NCBI GenBank assembly: GCA_001306305.2
Contig: CP155577.1
Location: 310,001-374,000, forward strand
Direction: 5' to 3'
Length of the DNA stretch: 64,000 bases
Origin: Citromicrobium bathyomarinum
GTDB lineage: Bacteria; Pseudomonadota; Alphaproteobacteria; Sphingomonadales; Sphingomonadaceae
Below the pieces are notes generated by a model that was not told the DNA's origin, did not search any database, and was given only the letters and a program-made list of their open reading frames with translations. Shown one piece after another: positions 45,745 through 55,031 of the stretch. Numbering within the stretch: the stretch's first letter is position 1; every line of letters starts with the position of its first letter. The position numbers and the translations under genes are program-made.

Positions 45745-47139
45745 CTATGATGCCGCCGCAGGCCAGTTCCAGACGGCCATTTTTTCAATGCTCATATCCG
45801 CCATAGTGTAGGGGATCCCGCCGACGCCAAGCCCGGAGCGGCGCAGCCCTGCAAAAGGCATCCAGTCCACGCGGAATGCCGTATGGTCGTTCACCATCAC
45901 AGCCGATCCCGCCAGAGACTGTATGCAATGATTGGCGATTGACAGCCGATCGCTGAATACAGCGGCCTGAAAGGCGTAAGGCAGGGCATTGGCCTGCTCG
46001 ATAGCCAGGTCGATATCGTCATAGCCATACACGCAGATCACGGGGCCGAAGATTTCTTCCCGGGATATCTTGGCACTTTCGGGAGGATCGACAATGACGG
46101 TCGGGGAGAAAAGAGTGTCACTCAGACGGCTTCCCCCGCACACCAGGGTGCCTCCTGCTGCGATGGCTTCATCGACCCAGCGTTCGACGCGGTCAACTTC
46201 CTCCGTTCGGATCAGGGGTCCGCATTGGGTCTCAGCATCGGCGGGATCGCCCACTACCAGCTTTTCGGCAGCTCGCCTTAGGTCATGAGCGAAGTCTTTC
46301 AATTCTGCAGCAGGGACGTACACGCGCTGCACGGAAACGCAGACCTGACCCGAATGATAGAACCCGCCTTTGAGCAACGAGGCGATCACTGCTGCGCGCT
46401 CCACGCCGCTGTCCACGATTACCGGCGCCGCGCCGCCGTGCTCGAGAGCAATGCGGGTTCCCGGCGCCAGCTTCGAGCGAAGCATCCAGCCGATCTTCGC
46501 AGAACCGATGAATGAGAAGAACTCCGTGCGCGGATCGGTTACCATTCTTTCGGCAATATCGTTGCCGCAAGGTGCGAACCGGCACCAGGCCTCGGGCAGG
46601 CCGGCTTCATGAAGAATGCTCACAAAGCTCTGGCATGACAGAGGCGTTTCCAGCGCAGGCTTGATGAGAACGGGGCACCCGGCTGCTACCGCCGGTCCAA
46701 CCTGATGGACGATCAGGTTGAGCGGGTGATTGAATGCCGAGATCGCCACGACAGGACCGATCGGCTCGCGGAAGGTATATGCCGTCCTTCCCGCACCCGC
46801 TTCTGTCAGGTCCATGGGGATCTCGTGACCGCCGCCATCGCTGAGCGCCTGAACGCATAAGTCGACGCTGTTGATCGCGCGACCGGCTTCCACGCGCGCA
46901 TCGACCAGCGGTTTGCCGCCCTCCCTGACGATCTGGAGAGCCAGATCCTCGGCTCGTTCGCGCATGATATCCGCAGCCCGCCGGAGGATGGCGACACGCT
47001 CGTGCACGGCAAGCCAGCCATGGCGGTCGCGGTGGAGCAACTGCGCTTCATTCAGCCATTCATCGATTTGAGGCCAGTCGACAAGCGGCACTTCTGCAAC
47101 CGGCTCGCGGTCGAACGGATTGTGAACGATCGTCTTCAT
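45745..47139 (-). CDS. NAD(P)+-dependent aldehyde dehydrogenase
   Basis: 464-residue aldehyde dehydrogenase. Catalytic cysteine in FYHSGQVCVSVQRVYV, the general-base glutamate in ALEHGGAAPVIV (LELGG is more usual), and SAFNHPLNLIVHQVGPAVAAGCPVLIKPA for cofactor. The C-terminus WMPFAGLRRSGLGVGG is standard. The ATG at 47139 overlaps the stop of the TPP-enzyme gene (ATGA), so the two work together: perhaps oxidation of an aldehyde made or used by that enzyme. No metal function is known; it is an oddity inside the metal cargo. Confidence 0.9.
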   Translation of the reverse strand: MKTIVHNPFDREPVAEVPLVDWPQIDEWLNEAQLLHRDRHGWLAVHERVAILRRAADIMRERAEDLALQIVREGGKPLVDARVEAGRAINSVDLCVQALSDGGGHEIPMDLTEAGAGRTAYTFREPIGPVVAISAFNHPLNLIVHQVGPAVAAGCPVLIKPALETPLSCQSFVSILHEAGLPEAWCRFAPCGNDIAERMVTDPRTEFFSFIGSAKIGWMLRSKLAPGTRIALEHGGAAPVIVDSGVERAAVIASLLKGGFYHSGQVCVSVQRVYVPAAELKDFAHDLRRAAEKLVVGDPADAETQCGPLIRTEEVDRVERWVDEAIAAGGTLVCGGSRLSDTLFSPTVIVDPPESAKISREEIFGPVICVYGYDDIDLAIEQANALPYAFQAAVFSDRLSIANHCIQSLAGSAVMVNDHTAFRVDWMPFAGLRRSGLGVGGIPYTMADMSIEKMAVWNWPAAAS

Positions 47140-48776
47140 AGCTCGCACACCTTTGCGCCGAGTTCGTCGATCAGCACCTTCTTGTTTTCGGAGTAGTCGA
47201 CGGGCAGATCGACAAGGTGCACGCCGCCCGCCTCGAATGCGGCGTTCAGGACCGCCACAAGATCTGCGCTCCGCTCGACCCGGTGACCGGTCGCTCCATA
47301 GCTTTGTGCGTAGGTGACGAAGTCGGGATTGGAAAAGGTTAGGCCGTAGTCCGGAAAGCCGAGCTGGTCCTGCTTCCAGCGGATCATGCCGTATGCCGCA
47401 TCGTTCAGGACGAGTACGACGAGGTTCAGGCCCAGCCTGACGGCCGTTTCCAGCTCCTGCGAGTTCATCATGAACCCGCCATCGCCGCATACCGCGAGCA
47501 CTCTGCGCCCCGGCGACAGCATCGCCGCCATCATGGCCGATGGAAGGCCTGCGCCCATCGTCGCCAATGCATTGTCGAGAAGGATGGTACCCGGTTCATT
47601 CGCAATGTAGTTTCTGGCGAACCAGATCTTGTAGATACCGTTGTCGAGCGCAACGATATCATCGCGCGCCATTACGCTGCGTACGTCGGCAACCACGCGC
47701 TGGGGGACCATCGGAAAACGTTCGTCGTCGCTGGTCTCGGAAATGTGCGAAGCAATCTCGTGGTGCAGCACAGTGTAATAGCTGCGATCGCACTGCAGCT
47801 TGCCATCCAGACGGTTTCCCAGCCGCTCGACCGATCCGGCGATGTCGCCGATGACCTCGAGCTGCGGGAAGTAGACCTGATCGACTTCGGCTGCCTTGTA
47901 ATTGATATGGATGACGGTCTGCCCGCCCGGCTCCATGAAGAAGGGCGGCTTCTCCACCACGTCGTGACCGATATTGACGATCAGATCGGCCTTTTCGATT
48001 GCGCAGTGAACATAATCGCCCGACGATAGCGCCGCGGTGCCCAGATAGAGCTCGCTATCTTCATCGACCACGCCCTTGCCCATCTGGGTGTCGAAGAATG
48101 GAAAGCCGGTATCAGACACGAACTTGCGCAACGCTTTCGAAGCGCGGCGGCGGTTCGCTCCGGCACCGATCAGGAGCAATGGCCGCTCAGCCGCGATGAT
48201 GCGCTCGGCCGCTTCGTCGAGCGCAGCATCTCCGGCGACCGCATAACGCCTGTAATGCGGAGGTATGACCGGTTCGATCGTTTCCTCTTCAGCGATATCT
48301 TCCGGCAGCTCGAGCAGTACAGCGCCCGGCCTTTCTTCCTGCGCCAGACGGAAACCTTCGCGAACGAGCGAGGGAATGCGATTGCCGTTCACGATCTGGG
48401 TCGAAGCCTTGCAGAGCGGCGTAAACAGGGAAACGACGTCGACAATCTGGAACTGGGCCTGTTTCGATGTCTTGATCGGTTTCTGCCCAGTAATAATGAC
48501 GAGCGGAAAGGCCCCGAGCGCGGCATAGGCCGCCGGTGTGGTCAGGTTCGTGGCACCAGGCCCGAGCGTTGCCAGGCACACACCTGCCTTGCCGGTCAGG
48601 CGGCCATAGGTCGCCGCCATGAAGCCAGCGCCCTGTTCGTGACGGGCCAGAACCAGCGTGATGGCGGAAGTTCGCAGCGATTCCAGGAGATCCAGGTTCT
48701 CTTCGCCTGGAACGGCGAAAACATATTCGACGCCCTCGGCCTCGAGCGCGGCGACCATAAGATCGGAAGCTTTCAT
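47136..48776 (-). CDS. Acetolactate synthase-like thiamine diphosphate enzyme
   Basis: 546 residues, full length for the large-subunit family. The cofactor-activating glutamate is in LARHEQGAGFMAATYGRLTG; the diphosphate site is VCGDGGFMMNSQELETAVRLG with LNDAAYGMIRW. The VPGEENLDLLESL start is common in the AlsS-like branch without a regulatory subunit. No small subunit is nearby, so catabolic acetolactate or another carboligation is likelier than isoleucine/valine synthesis. It is coupled to the dehydrogenase downstream. Confidence 0.88.
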   Translation of the reverse strand: MKASDLMVAALEAEGVEYVFAVPGEENLDLLESLRTSAITLVLARHEQGAGFMAATYGRLTGKAGVCLATLGPGATNLTTPAAYAALGAFPLVIITGQKPIKTSKQAQFQIVDVVSLFTPLCKASTQIVNGNRIPSLVREGFRLAQEERPGAVLLELPEDIAEEETIEPVIPPHYRRYAVAGDAALDEAAERIIAAERPLLLIGAGANRRRASKALRKFVSDTGFPFFDTQMGKGVVDEDSELYLGTAALSSGDYVHCAIEKADLIVNIGHDVVEKPPFFMEPGGQTVIHINYKAAEVDQVYFPQLEVIGDIAGSVERLGNRLDGKLQCDRSYYTVLHHEIASHISETSDDERFPMVPQRVVADVRSVMARDDIVALDNGIYKIWFARNYIANEPGTILLDNALATMGAGLPSAMMAAMLSPGRRVLAVCGDGGFMMNSQELETAVRLGLNLVVLVLNDAAYGMIRWKQDQLGFPDYGLTFSNPDFVTYAQSYGATGHRVERSADLVAVLNAAFEAGGVHLVDLPVDYSENKKVLIDELGAKVCEL

Positions 48777-48868
48777 TCGTTGGTCCTCATTTTACGGGTT
48801 GCAGGGCGGTTCATGTCGTGCGCTGCCAAGCAGCTTACCCACAGCGACCGACCCGATCGCCGCGCTTG

Positions 48869-49828
48869 TCAATGGTCGCGGTCATGGTCGTGATGATGGT
48901 TCTTCTCGACCTGATGGTCCGGGATCATGTCGGGATCACAGTCTGCAGCGAGACAGGCTTCGAACGTTGCATGGGCGATGGCGTGCTGCGTCTCGAGCAT
49001 ACCGCGAGCCCGCGCCTTCACATCCTCGAAAGCCTGCAACGAAGATTCGGCAGGAACGATATGCGCCTCAAGCGCGCGATAATGCTCACTGATGCTCCAG
49101 ACATGGACGTGATGGACGTCGGCCACGCCTTCTGTGTCACGCAGGTCGCTCACAATGCGATCGAACTCGCTTTCGTCCGGCACCGCACCCATCAAGAGCC
49201 GCACCGTGCGAGGCAACAAAGTGACGCCCTGCCAGATCACATAGGCAGCAATGACCACAGTGATGATCAGATCGGCAATATAAAGTTCGTATCGCAGAAT
49301 GAGTACGCCAGCCACGATCACACCGACCGACGCCAGCGCATCGGACACATTGTGCAGAAAGGCGGCTTTCATGTTGAGGGAGTTCTTCGAGCTGGCGTAA
49401 ACCATCACCGCCGTAACCACGTCGATCACCAGCGCTATCCCGGCGACCCAGATTACGGTCCACCCCTCAACGGGTTGAGGGTCTGCGAAACGGTTGATCG
49501 CCTCGACGAGCAGATAGAAACCGATGATAAGCAAAGTCGTCAGATTGATGAGCGCCGCCACGACTTCCGCACGAGCATAGCCGAAGGTCATAAGCTTGTC
49601 GGCTGGCCGGCGCCCGATCCGCCTCGCAAACAGAGCCAGTCCAAGCGATGCCGCGTCGCTGAAATTGTGCAGCGCATCGGCGATCAGTGCGAGCGAACCC
49701 GACAATATCCCCCCGATGATCTGGGCGACAGTCAGCAGGACGTTGAGGGCGACGGCCAATACAAGGCGGCCGTCGCTCATGCTTTCTTCGCCGTGACTGT
49801 GCCCGGCATGACCGCCCGATTGTGCCAC
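48869..49828 (-). CDS. czcD: CDF cation efflux transporter (CzcD/ZitB-like)
   Basis: 319-residue Zn/Co/Cd facilitator. His-rich N-terminus (GGHAGHSHGEES) and C-terminus (HHHDHDRDH). Six helices carry HNFSDAASLG and HNVSDALASVG (HxxxD sites of zinc-type CDFs). A cytoplasmic domain with HHVHVWSISEHYRALEAHI follows. Start is GTG at 49828 with AGGAGG 7 nt upstream; it shares the G of the upstream gene's TAG (TAGTG). Last gene of a minus-strand run of four. Confidence 0.92.
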   Translation of the reverse strand: MAQSGGHAGHSHGEESMSDGRLVLAVALNVLLTVAQIIGGILSGSLALIADALHNFSDAASLGLALFARRIGRRPADKLMTFGYARAEVVAALINLTTLLIIGFYLLVEAINRFADPQPVEGWTVIWVAGIALVIDVVTAVMVYASSKNSLNMKAAFLHNVSDALASVGVIVAGVLILRYELYIADLIITVVIAAYVIWQGVTLLPRTVRLLMGAVPDESEFDRIVSDLRDTEGVADVHHVHVWSISEHYRALEAHIVPAESSLQAFEDVKARARGMLETQHAIAHATFEACLAADCDPDMIPDHQVEKNHHHDHDRDH

Positions 49829-50697
49829 TACCTGCCTCCTTTTTCTGTTCTCTTGGTCGTCGTAACGGACTGCGCGGGGGAATGCTGGAACGTGCTGTTC
49901 GAGACATCGAGTTCGCGCGACAGTTCTCCAAGCGCCGAGATCGCGAGGCCGAGCAGCGCGAACCCTCCGACGAATGCCAGGAGCGTAATATGATTGGCGG
50001 CGACCGATCCGGTTCCCATGCGAAGCAGCGCGCGCGCCGATGCAACTATAAGAAAGCCCGGGATAATAGCCGCTAGCCAACCTCGCCCGTTGTCGGTGAA
50101 TCCGTGCAGCGCCCAAAAGGTCAAGAGAGCGATCCCGATGAAAAACAGGGAAAAGAGGACAAGTAGCGCAAGCTGGTCCATCCTGCTCACTTGGGCGGAT
50201 CGGTATTCATCGATCGCCTGGCGTCCTATTTCCAGGTTCGCAAAAACAAGCGCTGCAGACACCGCCATTGCTGTCGTCGCGGATGCAGCAGCGGCAGCAC
50301 CCAAGATAACGCTGTAAGGCAGGATATCGGACGCCATCGACACCGAGATGCGACGTACCAGGGTTGGCCTATCGGAGCATCGCTCAGGTCCGTCATCATC
50401 CGGTCTGAGTTTTGCGTATCGACCAAGCTCGTTGAAAATCAGAAGCAGCAGGCCGCCCGCCAGCATCAAACCAGTGAGTGTCCAGCGGGTGAGAGGAGAT
50501 TGTCCCAGCGGAAGAGTTAGCAAGACGGCAAGGGCGGCAAAAGCACCCGAAACGCCGCCCGGCAGGAGCGGATGCAGGAAGCTCCAACTGCCTTTTGCCA
50601 ATTTGCCGCCAATCATGACCCCGATGCCTGATAGCATCGCCAGGACAAGGACCCGCGAAAGGTCCTGCGCGGCAAACAAGGTATCGATTAGCGTCAA
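49828..50697 (-). CDS. Polytopic membrane protein between two CDF genes
   Basis: 289 residues with about eight helices. Not firmly recognised: the helix pair MASDILPYSVILGAAAAASATTAMAVSAAL and the overall 2 x 4 layout hint at a ZIP-like or other metal transporter, but the conserved ZIP HxxxD/E motif is missing. Start is TTG at 50697 overlapping the stop of the upstream CDF gene (TTGA). Tight coupling on both sides makes a metal-transport role likely by context only. Confidence 0.7.
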   Translation of the reverse strand: MTLIDTLFAAQDLSRVLVLAMLSGIGVMIGGKLAKGSWSFLHPLLPGGVSGAFAALAVLLTLPLGQSPLTRWTLTGLMLAGGLLLLIFNELGRYAKLRPDDDGPERCSDRPTLVRRISVSMASDILPYSVILGAAAAASATTAMAVSAALVFANLEIGRQAIDEYRSAQVSRMDQLALLVLFSLFFIGIALLTFWALHGFTDNGRGWLAAIIPGFLIVASARALLRMGTGSVAANHITLLAFVGGFALLGLAISALGELSRELDVSNSTFQHSPAQSVTTTKRTEKGGR

Positions 50698-51323
50698 TTC
50701 CTCTTCTCGCCGTGGACGGTTCCCGCCTCGTCGTGCACATCCATATGCGTATCGCGCAGGATCTGCACTCCGCCGTAAAGCGCTATGCAGGCGACCGCTA
50801 TTCCGACCACTAGGTCGGGCCAGTTGGCACCGGTAATCAGCACAACGATGCCGGCGATGATGATCCCGCCATTGGAGATGAAGTCGTTGAAGCTGAAGGT
50901 TGTCGCCGCCCGCATATTGACGTCCTTGTTCTCCACCTTCTGCAACAGGCGCAGGCAATAGAGATTCACCAGTCCCGCGACGAACGCCATCGCCATCATC
51001 AGCATGCCGCCCGGATCGGAACCTTCCACGAACCGTCGGTAAGCATCGAAAATGACCCCAGCGGAGAAGACCAGCAGCATGATGCCGGAGAAACGCGCGG
51101 CCCCGCGTTTCCAGGTCCGCGAGCGGGTTAGCGCAAGCAGGCTGAGCGCATAAACGATTGCATCCGATGAATTATCGAGGCCGTTTGCCAACAGCGCGTT
51201 GGAATCGGCAAAATATCCGACCGCGAAGAAGCCGATCGCGATGGCGACGTTAAGCCACAGGACAACCCACAGGGTCTTGCGCTTTTCGGGCGACCCGGCA
51301 TCGACCTCATGACCGCCACTCAT
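50694..51323 (-). CDS. CDF-like cation transporter, short form
   Basis: 209 residues with six helices and no large C-terminal domain. The metal sites read ANGLDNSSDAIVY and FSFNDFISNGG, aspartate/asparagine-based and lacking the zinc-type histidine, as in Co/Fe/Mn-like members. Ends in a His/Asp tail (DTHMDVHDEAGTVHGEK). Overlaps its neighbours by 4 bp on each side. Confidence 0.87.
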   Translation of the reverse strand: MSGGHEVDAGSPEKRKTLWVVLWLNVAIAIGFFAVGYFADSNALLANGLDNSSDAIVYALSLLALTRSRTWKRGAARFSGIMLLVFSAGVIFDAYRRFVEGSDPGGMLMMAMAFVAGLVNLYCLRLLQKVENKDVNMRAATTFSFNDFISNGGIIIAGIVVLITGANWPDLVVGIAVACIALYGGVQILRDTHMDVHDEAGTVHGEKRN

Positions 51324-51691
51324 GCTGTGTCCTCCCCGGTTCGTACCCAGCTTTCCGCATGACTACGCTGTGATGGCCGGAAGAACTTCATTTCGGCGCG
51401 GAAGAGCGAGGATGACATTTTCGTGCCCCACTCTTCCCATTTGCTGTCGCCGATTATGGCGATCCGGCCGAAGCAGTCCTTATGCCGGACGTCGAACTTG
51501 AGATCGCGCCAGAGACCTCCGAGGTCCCAGCCCGAAAAGTCAGGCGCGAGCTCGATTACCATCGGGACGGTGCCGGCCTCGCGCTCTGCGATACGTTCGA
51601 ATTGGGGAACAAAGCGGTCATAGTCTTCATCCCCAAGCCTGCCTCCGGCGCGTATCCAGAGCAGTCCGTTCTCTTCCTTCAGTGCCAGCAC
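51320..51691 (-). CDS. STAS/SpoIIAA-like protein
   Basis: 123-residue cytoplasmic protein of the SpoIIAA-like group. It starts MLALKEENGLLWIRAGGRLG, has MVIELAPDFSGWDLGGLWRDLKF and FGRIAIIGDSKWEEWG, and ends in a helix with FRAEMKFFRPSQ. These lipid-binding-like proteins are common beside stress and transport genes; their role is unclear. It is the first gene of the coupled STAS-CDF-membrane-CDF run, 22 bp after czcA. Confidence 0.85.
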   Translation of the reverse strand: MLALKEENGLLWIRAGGRLGDEDYDRFVPQFERIAEREAGTVPMVIELAPDFSGWDLGGLWRDLKFDVRHKDCFGRIAIIGDSKWEEWGTKMSSSLFRAEMKFFRPSQRSHAESWVRTGEDTA

Positions 51692-51713
51692 CGTATTCTC
51701 CTTTCCCGATCGG

Positions 51714-54700
51714 TCATGCGATGTCCTTCAGCTCGGCCTCTTCATCGCTCGTCACATTGCGACGCGGACGGTCCCACCACTTCTCGCGCCAGCTCCGCCC
51801 GTCGTCGGAACGGTGCAGTACAAGCCGCGCGATTGCGGGTAGGACGAACAGCGTGAGCGCGGTCGCCGTGATCAGACCGCCAATGACGACCGTAGCCAAA
51901 GGACGCTGCACTTCGGCCCCTGTTCCGGTTGCGAGAGCCATGGGTACAAAGCCGAGCGAGGCCACCAGCGCGGTCATCAACACCGGCCTCAGGCGCGCGA
52001 GCGCACCATCGGCGATTGCCTCATCAAGCGGCATACCGCTTTCAAGGCGCTGCCGGATTGCAGTCATCATGACGAGACCGTTGAGCACAGCCACACCGGA
52101 CAGGGCAATGAAGCCAACCGCCGCCGATACCGAGAAGGGCATGCCTCTCAACACGAGAGCAAACACACCGCCCGCCAAGGCCATCGGGATGGCGCTGAAC
52201 ACCGCCAGGGCCGGAACCCATCCACCAAGCGCCATGTACAGCAGGAGCAGGACAACGGCGAAGCAGATGGGCACCACGATCGCGAGCCGAGCCTGCGCTT
52301 CCTGCAGGTTCTGATACTGCCCGCCCCACTCGATGAAGGAGGCAGGGGGCAGATCGACCTGGGCCGAAACACCTTCCTGCGCTTCTTCGACGAAGGAACC
52401 GAGATCGCGTTCGCGGACGTTGGCGGAAACGATGACGAGCCGGCGACCCTGTTCGCGCCGGACTTCGGCGAGACCATCAACAACCTCAAAATCGGCCAGC
52501 GTTCGCAGCGGAACCGTGACGCCGTTTTCAAGGACGATCGGCAGGGCTCCTAGCTGGTCGAAATCGTCGCGCGTTGCGTCTGCCAAGCGGACGACGACAT
52601 CGAAGCGGCGGTCGCCTTCGAACACCAGGCCCGCCGGTCGGCCGCCAAGCGCGATGGCAACGGATTGCGCCACGTCCTCGACCGTGAGACCGTACCGCGC
52701 GATGGTGGGACGATCGAAAGCGATGTCGAGCGTCGGAAAGCCCGTCACCTGCTGCACCTTCACATCGGCCGCACCCTCGACAGCGCGAAGTACGCCTGCA
52801 ACGTCGCCCGCCGCTTCGGTCAGTGCGGTGAGATCGTCGCCGTACAGTTTGACCGCCACATCGCCGCGTACGCCTGCGATCAGTTCGTTGAAACGCAGTT
52901 CGATAGGCTGACTGAACTCGTACAGGTTCCCGACAAGACCGCCAAGTGCACTCTCCATCTCGCCAACGAGTTCATCCTTTGGCAAATCCGGGTCTGGCCA
53001 CTCCTCACGCGGTTTCAGAATGACATAGGCATCCGATGCGTTGGGCGGCATGGGATCGCTGGCGACCTCTGCCGTACCGGTTCGCGAGAAGACCAGCTCG
53101 ACCTGCGGAAACTCCTCGAGCCTGTCTTCGACCCGCCGCTGCATCGCCAACGAGCGTTCAAGCGAGGTCGAAGGAATCCGAAGCGATTGCACCGCTATGT
53201 CGCGCTCGTCGAGCTGGGGAGTGAACTCACTGCCAAGAAAGCCGAACATTATTGCCGCGACTGCAAACAGGCCAGCACCAGCACCGATAACCGGCCAAGG
53301 GCGCGCAATGGTCTTGCGAATAGCGGGACCGTAGCGACCCTTTGCCATACGGATCGGTTTCACCTCCTTCTCGGTCAGCTTCTTGTTAAGCAGGACCGCG
53401 ATCATGGCGGGCACGAAGGTGAGTGACAGCACAAAGGCCGAAGCCAGCGCTAGCATGACCGTAATCGCCATTGGCGAAAACGTCTTGCCCTCGACCCCGG
53501 TGAAGGTGAGCAGCGGCGCATAGACCAGCAAAATAATTGCCTGTCCGTAGACCGTCGGCTTGATCATCTCCTGCGCGGCAAGCCGCGTCTCGGTAAGGCG
53601 TTCGCCCAGGCTGAGCAGCCGGCCTTCGCGATGCTGGCGCGCGGCAAGCCGCGCGACACTGTTCTCGACGATGATCACCGCGCCATCGACGATCAGGCCG
53701 AAGTCGAGCGCGCCGAGGCTCATCAAATTGCCCGAGACGCCCAGCCTGTTCATGCCGATGGCCGCCATCAGCATCGAGATCGGGATGACCAGGGCCGCGA
53801 TGATGGCGGCCCGGATATTGCCGAGCAGGAGGAACAGCACCGCGATAACCAGCAAGGCGCCCTCGACTAGGTTTTTTTCGACCGTGGCGATCGTCGCATC
53901 GACAAGCGAAGAGCGGTTATAGACAATTTCTGCCACCACGCCGTCGGGTAGCGATGCGCGCACCTCTTCCAGTCGGTCTGCCGCCTGAGCCGATACGGTG
54001 CGGCTGTTCTCTCCGCTGCGCATCAACACAGTGCCGACGACCGCTTCCTCGCCATTCAGCGAAGCAGCCCCCGTGCGCAGATCGCCCCCGATTTCGACAT
54101 TCGCTACATCGCCGATGCGGATGGGTACACCCTCGCGCGTCGCGACGACAGCCTCCTCGATATCGGCGATTCCGCCCAGTCGGGCATCGACGCGAACGAG
54201 CAGGGCTTCATCGGCCCGGTCCACGAAATTGGCGCCCGCCGCGAGATTGGCGGCCTCGAGCGCATTGATCAGGGAGTCGAAAGACAGGCCGTAGCCTGTA
54301 AGCCGTGCCGGGTCGGGCTGAACGAGGAATTGCTTCTCGAATCCACCGATGGAATCGACCCCGGCCACGCCGTCGATCGAGCGCATGAGGGGTGCCACGA
54401 CCCAGTCCTGCACAGTGCGCAGATAGGCAGCCTTGGCGACCTCGCTTTCCAGCCGGTCGCCGCGCTCGGTTATGAAGCTGCCATCTCTTTGCCAGCCAGT
54501 CTGGCCGCCTGTGGTCGCTCCCTTGCCGCCGGGATGCTCGTATTCGATCGTATACATGAGCACTTCGCCAAGCCCGGTGGAAATTGGCCCCATGGTCGGC
54601 TCCGCCCCTTCAGGCAGCGAGGCGCCGATCGGCGCGAGACGTTCGTTCACCTGTTGGCGAGCGAAGTAGATGTCGGTGCCTTCCTCGAAGATGGCGGTGA

Positions 54701-55031
54701 CCTGGCTGAAGCCGTTGCGCGAAATCGATCGGGTCATCTCCAATCCCTCGATCCCGGCAAGCCCGGTTTCGATTGGAAAGGTCACCTGCGTCTCCACCTG
54801 CGAAGGCGAAAGCGCAGCCGCGCTGGTATTGATCTGCACCTGTGTGTTGGTGATATCCGGCACCGCGTCGATCGGCAGGCGCAACAGATTGAATGCGCCA
54901 TAGATTGCCGCGAAAATGGTGAGGACGATAATCGCCCAGCGGAATCGCACGGCAACATCGAGAATCATCCCGATCAGGCCATGGTGGTGGCTACCCTCGT
55001 CCGAATGGGACGACGTTTGATCAATGGCCAT
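51714..55031 (-). CDS. czcA: Heavy-metal RND efflux pump CzcA
   Basis: Proton-driven Co/Zn/Cd exporter, 1105 residues with twelve helices. The HME-RND opening VRFRWAIIVLTIFAAIYGAFN is followed by LPIDAVPDITNTQVQI. The proton-relay helix is LDFGLIVDGAVIIVENSVARL (DFG...D...E, as in CzcA rather than CusA). The second-half segment FLGSEFTPQLDERDIAVQSLRIP fits. It overlaps czcB by 11 bp. No two-component regulator of the czcRS type is nearby. Confidence 0.95.
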   Translation of the reverse strand: MAIDQTSSHSDEGSHHHGLIGMILDVAVRFRWAIIVLTIFAAIYGAFNLLRLPIDAVPDITNTQVQINTSAAALSPSQVETQVTFPIETGLAGIEGLEMTRSISRNGFSQVTAIFEEGTDIYFARQQVNERLAPIGASLPEGAEPTMGPISTGLGEVLMYTIEYEHPGGKGATTGGQTGWQRDGSFITERGDRLESEVAKAAYLRTVQDWVVAPLMRSIDGVAGVDSIGGFEKQFLVQPDPARLTGYGLSFDSLINALEAANLAAGANFVDRADEALLVRVDARLGGIADIEEAVVATREGVPIRIGDVANVEIGGDLRTGAASLNGEEAVVGTVLMRSGENSRTVSAQAADRLEEVRASLPDGVVAEIVYNRSSLVDATIATVEKNLVEGALLVIAVLFLLLGNIRAAIIAALVIPISMLMAAIGMNRLGVSGNLMSLGALDFGLIVDGAVIIVENSVARLAARQHREGRLLSLGERLTETRLAAQEMIKPTVYGQAIILLVYAPLLTFTGVEGKTFSPMAITVMLALASAFVLSLTFVPAMIAVLLNKKLTEKEVKPIRMAKGRYGPAIRKTIARPWPVIGAGAGLFAVAAIMFGFLGSEFTPQLDERDIAVQSLRIPSTSLERSLAMQRRVEDRLEEFPQVELVFSRTGTAEVASDPMPPNASDAYVILKPREEWPDPDLPKDELVGEMESALGGLVGNLYEFSQPIELRFNELIAGVRGDVAVKLYGDDLTALTEAAGDVAGVLRAVEGAADVKVQQVTGFPTLDIAFDRPTIARYGLTVEDVAQSVAIALGGRPAGLVFEGDRRFDVVVRLADATRDDFDQLGALPIVLENGVTVPLRTLADFEVVDGLAEVRREQGRRLVIVSANVRERDLGSFVEEAQEGVSAQVDLPPASFIEWGGQYQNLQEAQARLAIVVPICFAVVLLLLYMALGGWVPALAVFSAIPMALAGGVFALVLRGMPFSVSAAVGFIALSGVAVLNGLVMMTAIRQRLESGMPLDEAIADGALARLRPVLMTALVASLGFVPMALATGTGAEVQRPLATVVIGGLITATALTLFVLPAIARLVLHRSDDGRSWREKWWDRPRRNVTSDEEAELKDIA

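Noticed and set aside
49828-50697. Firm call of the 289-residue protein as a ZIP transporter
   Set aside because: The conserved ZIP histidine/aspartate motifs are not visible; only helix layout and context agree.
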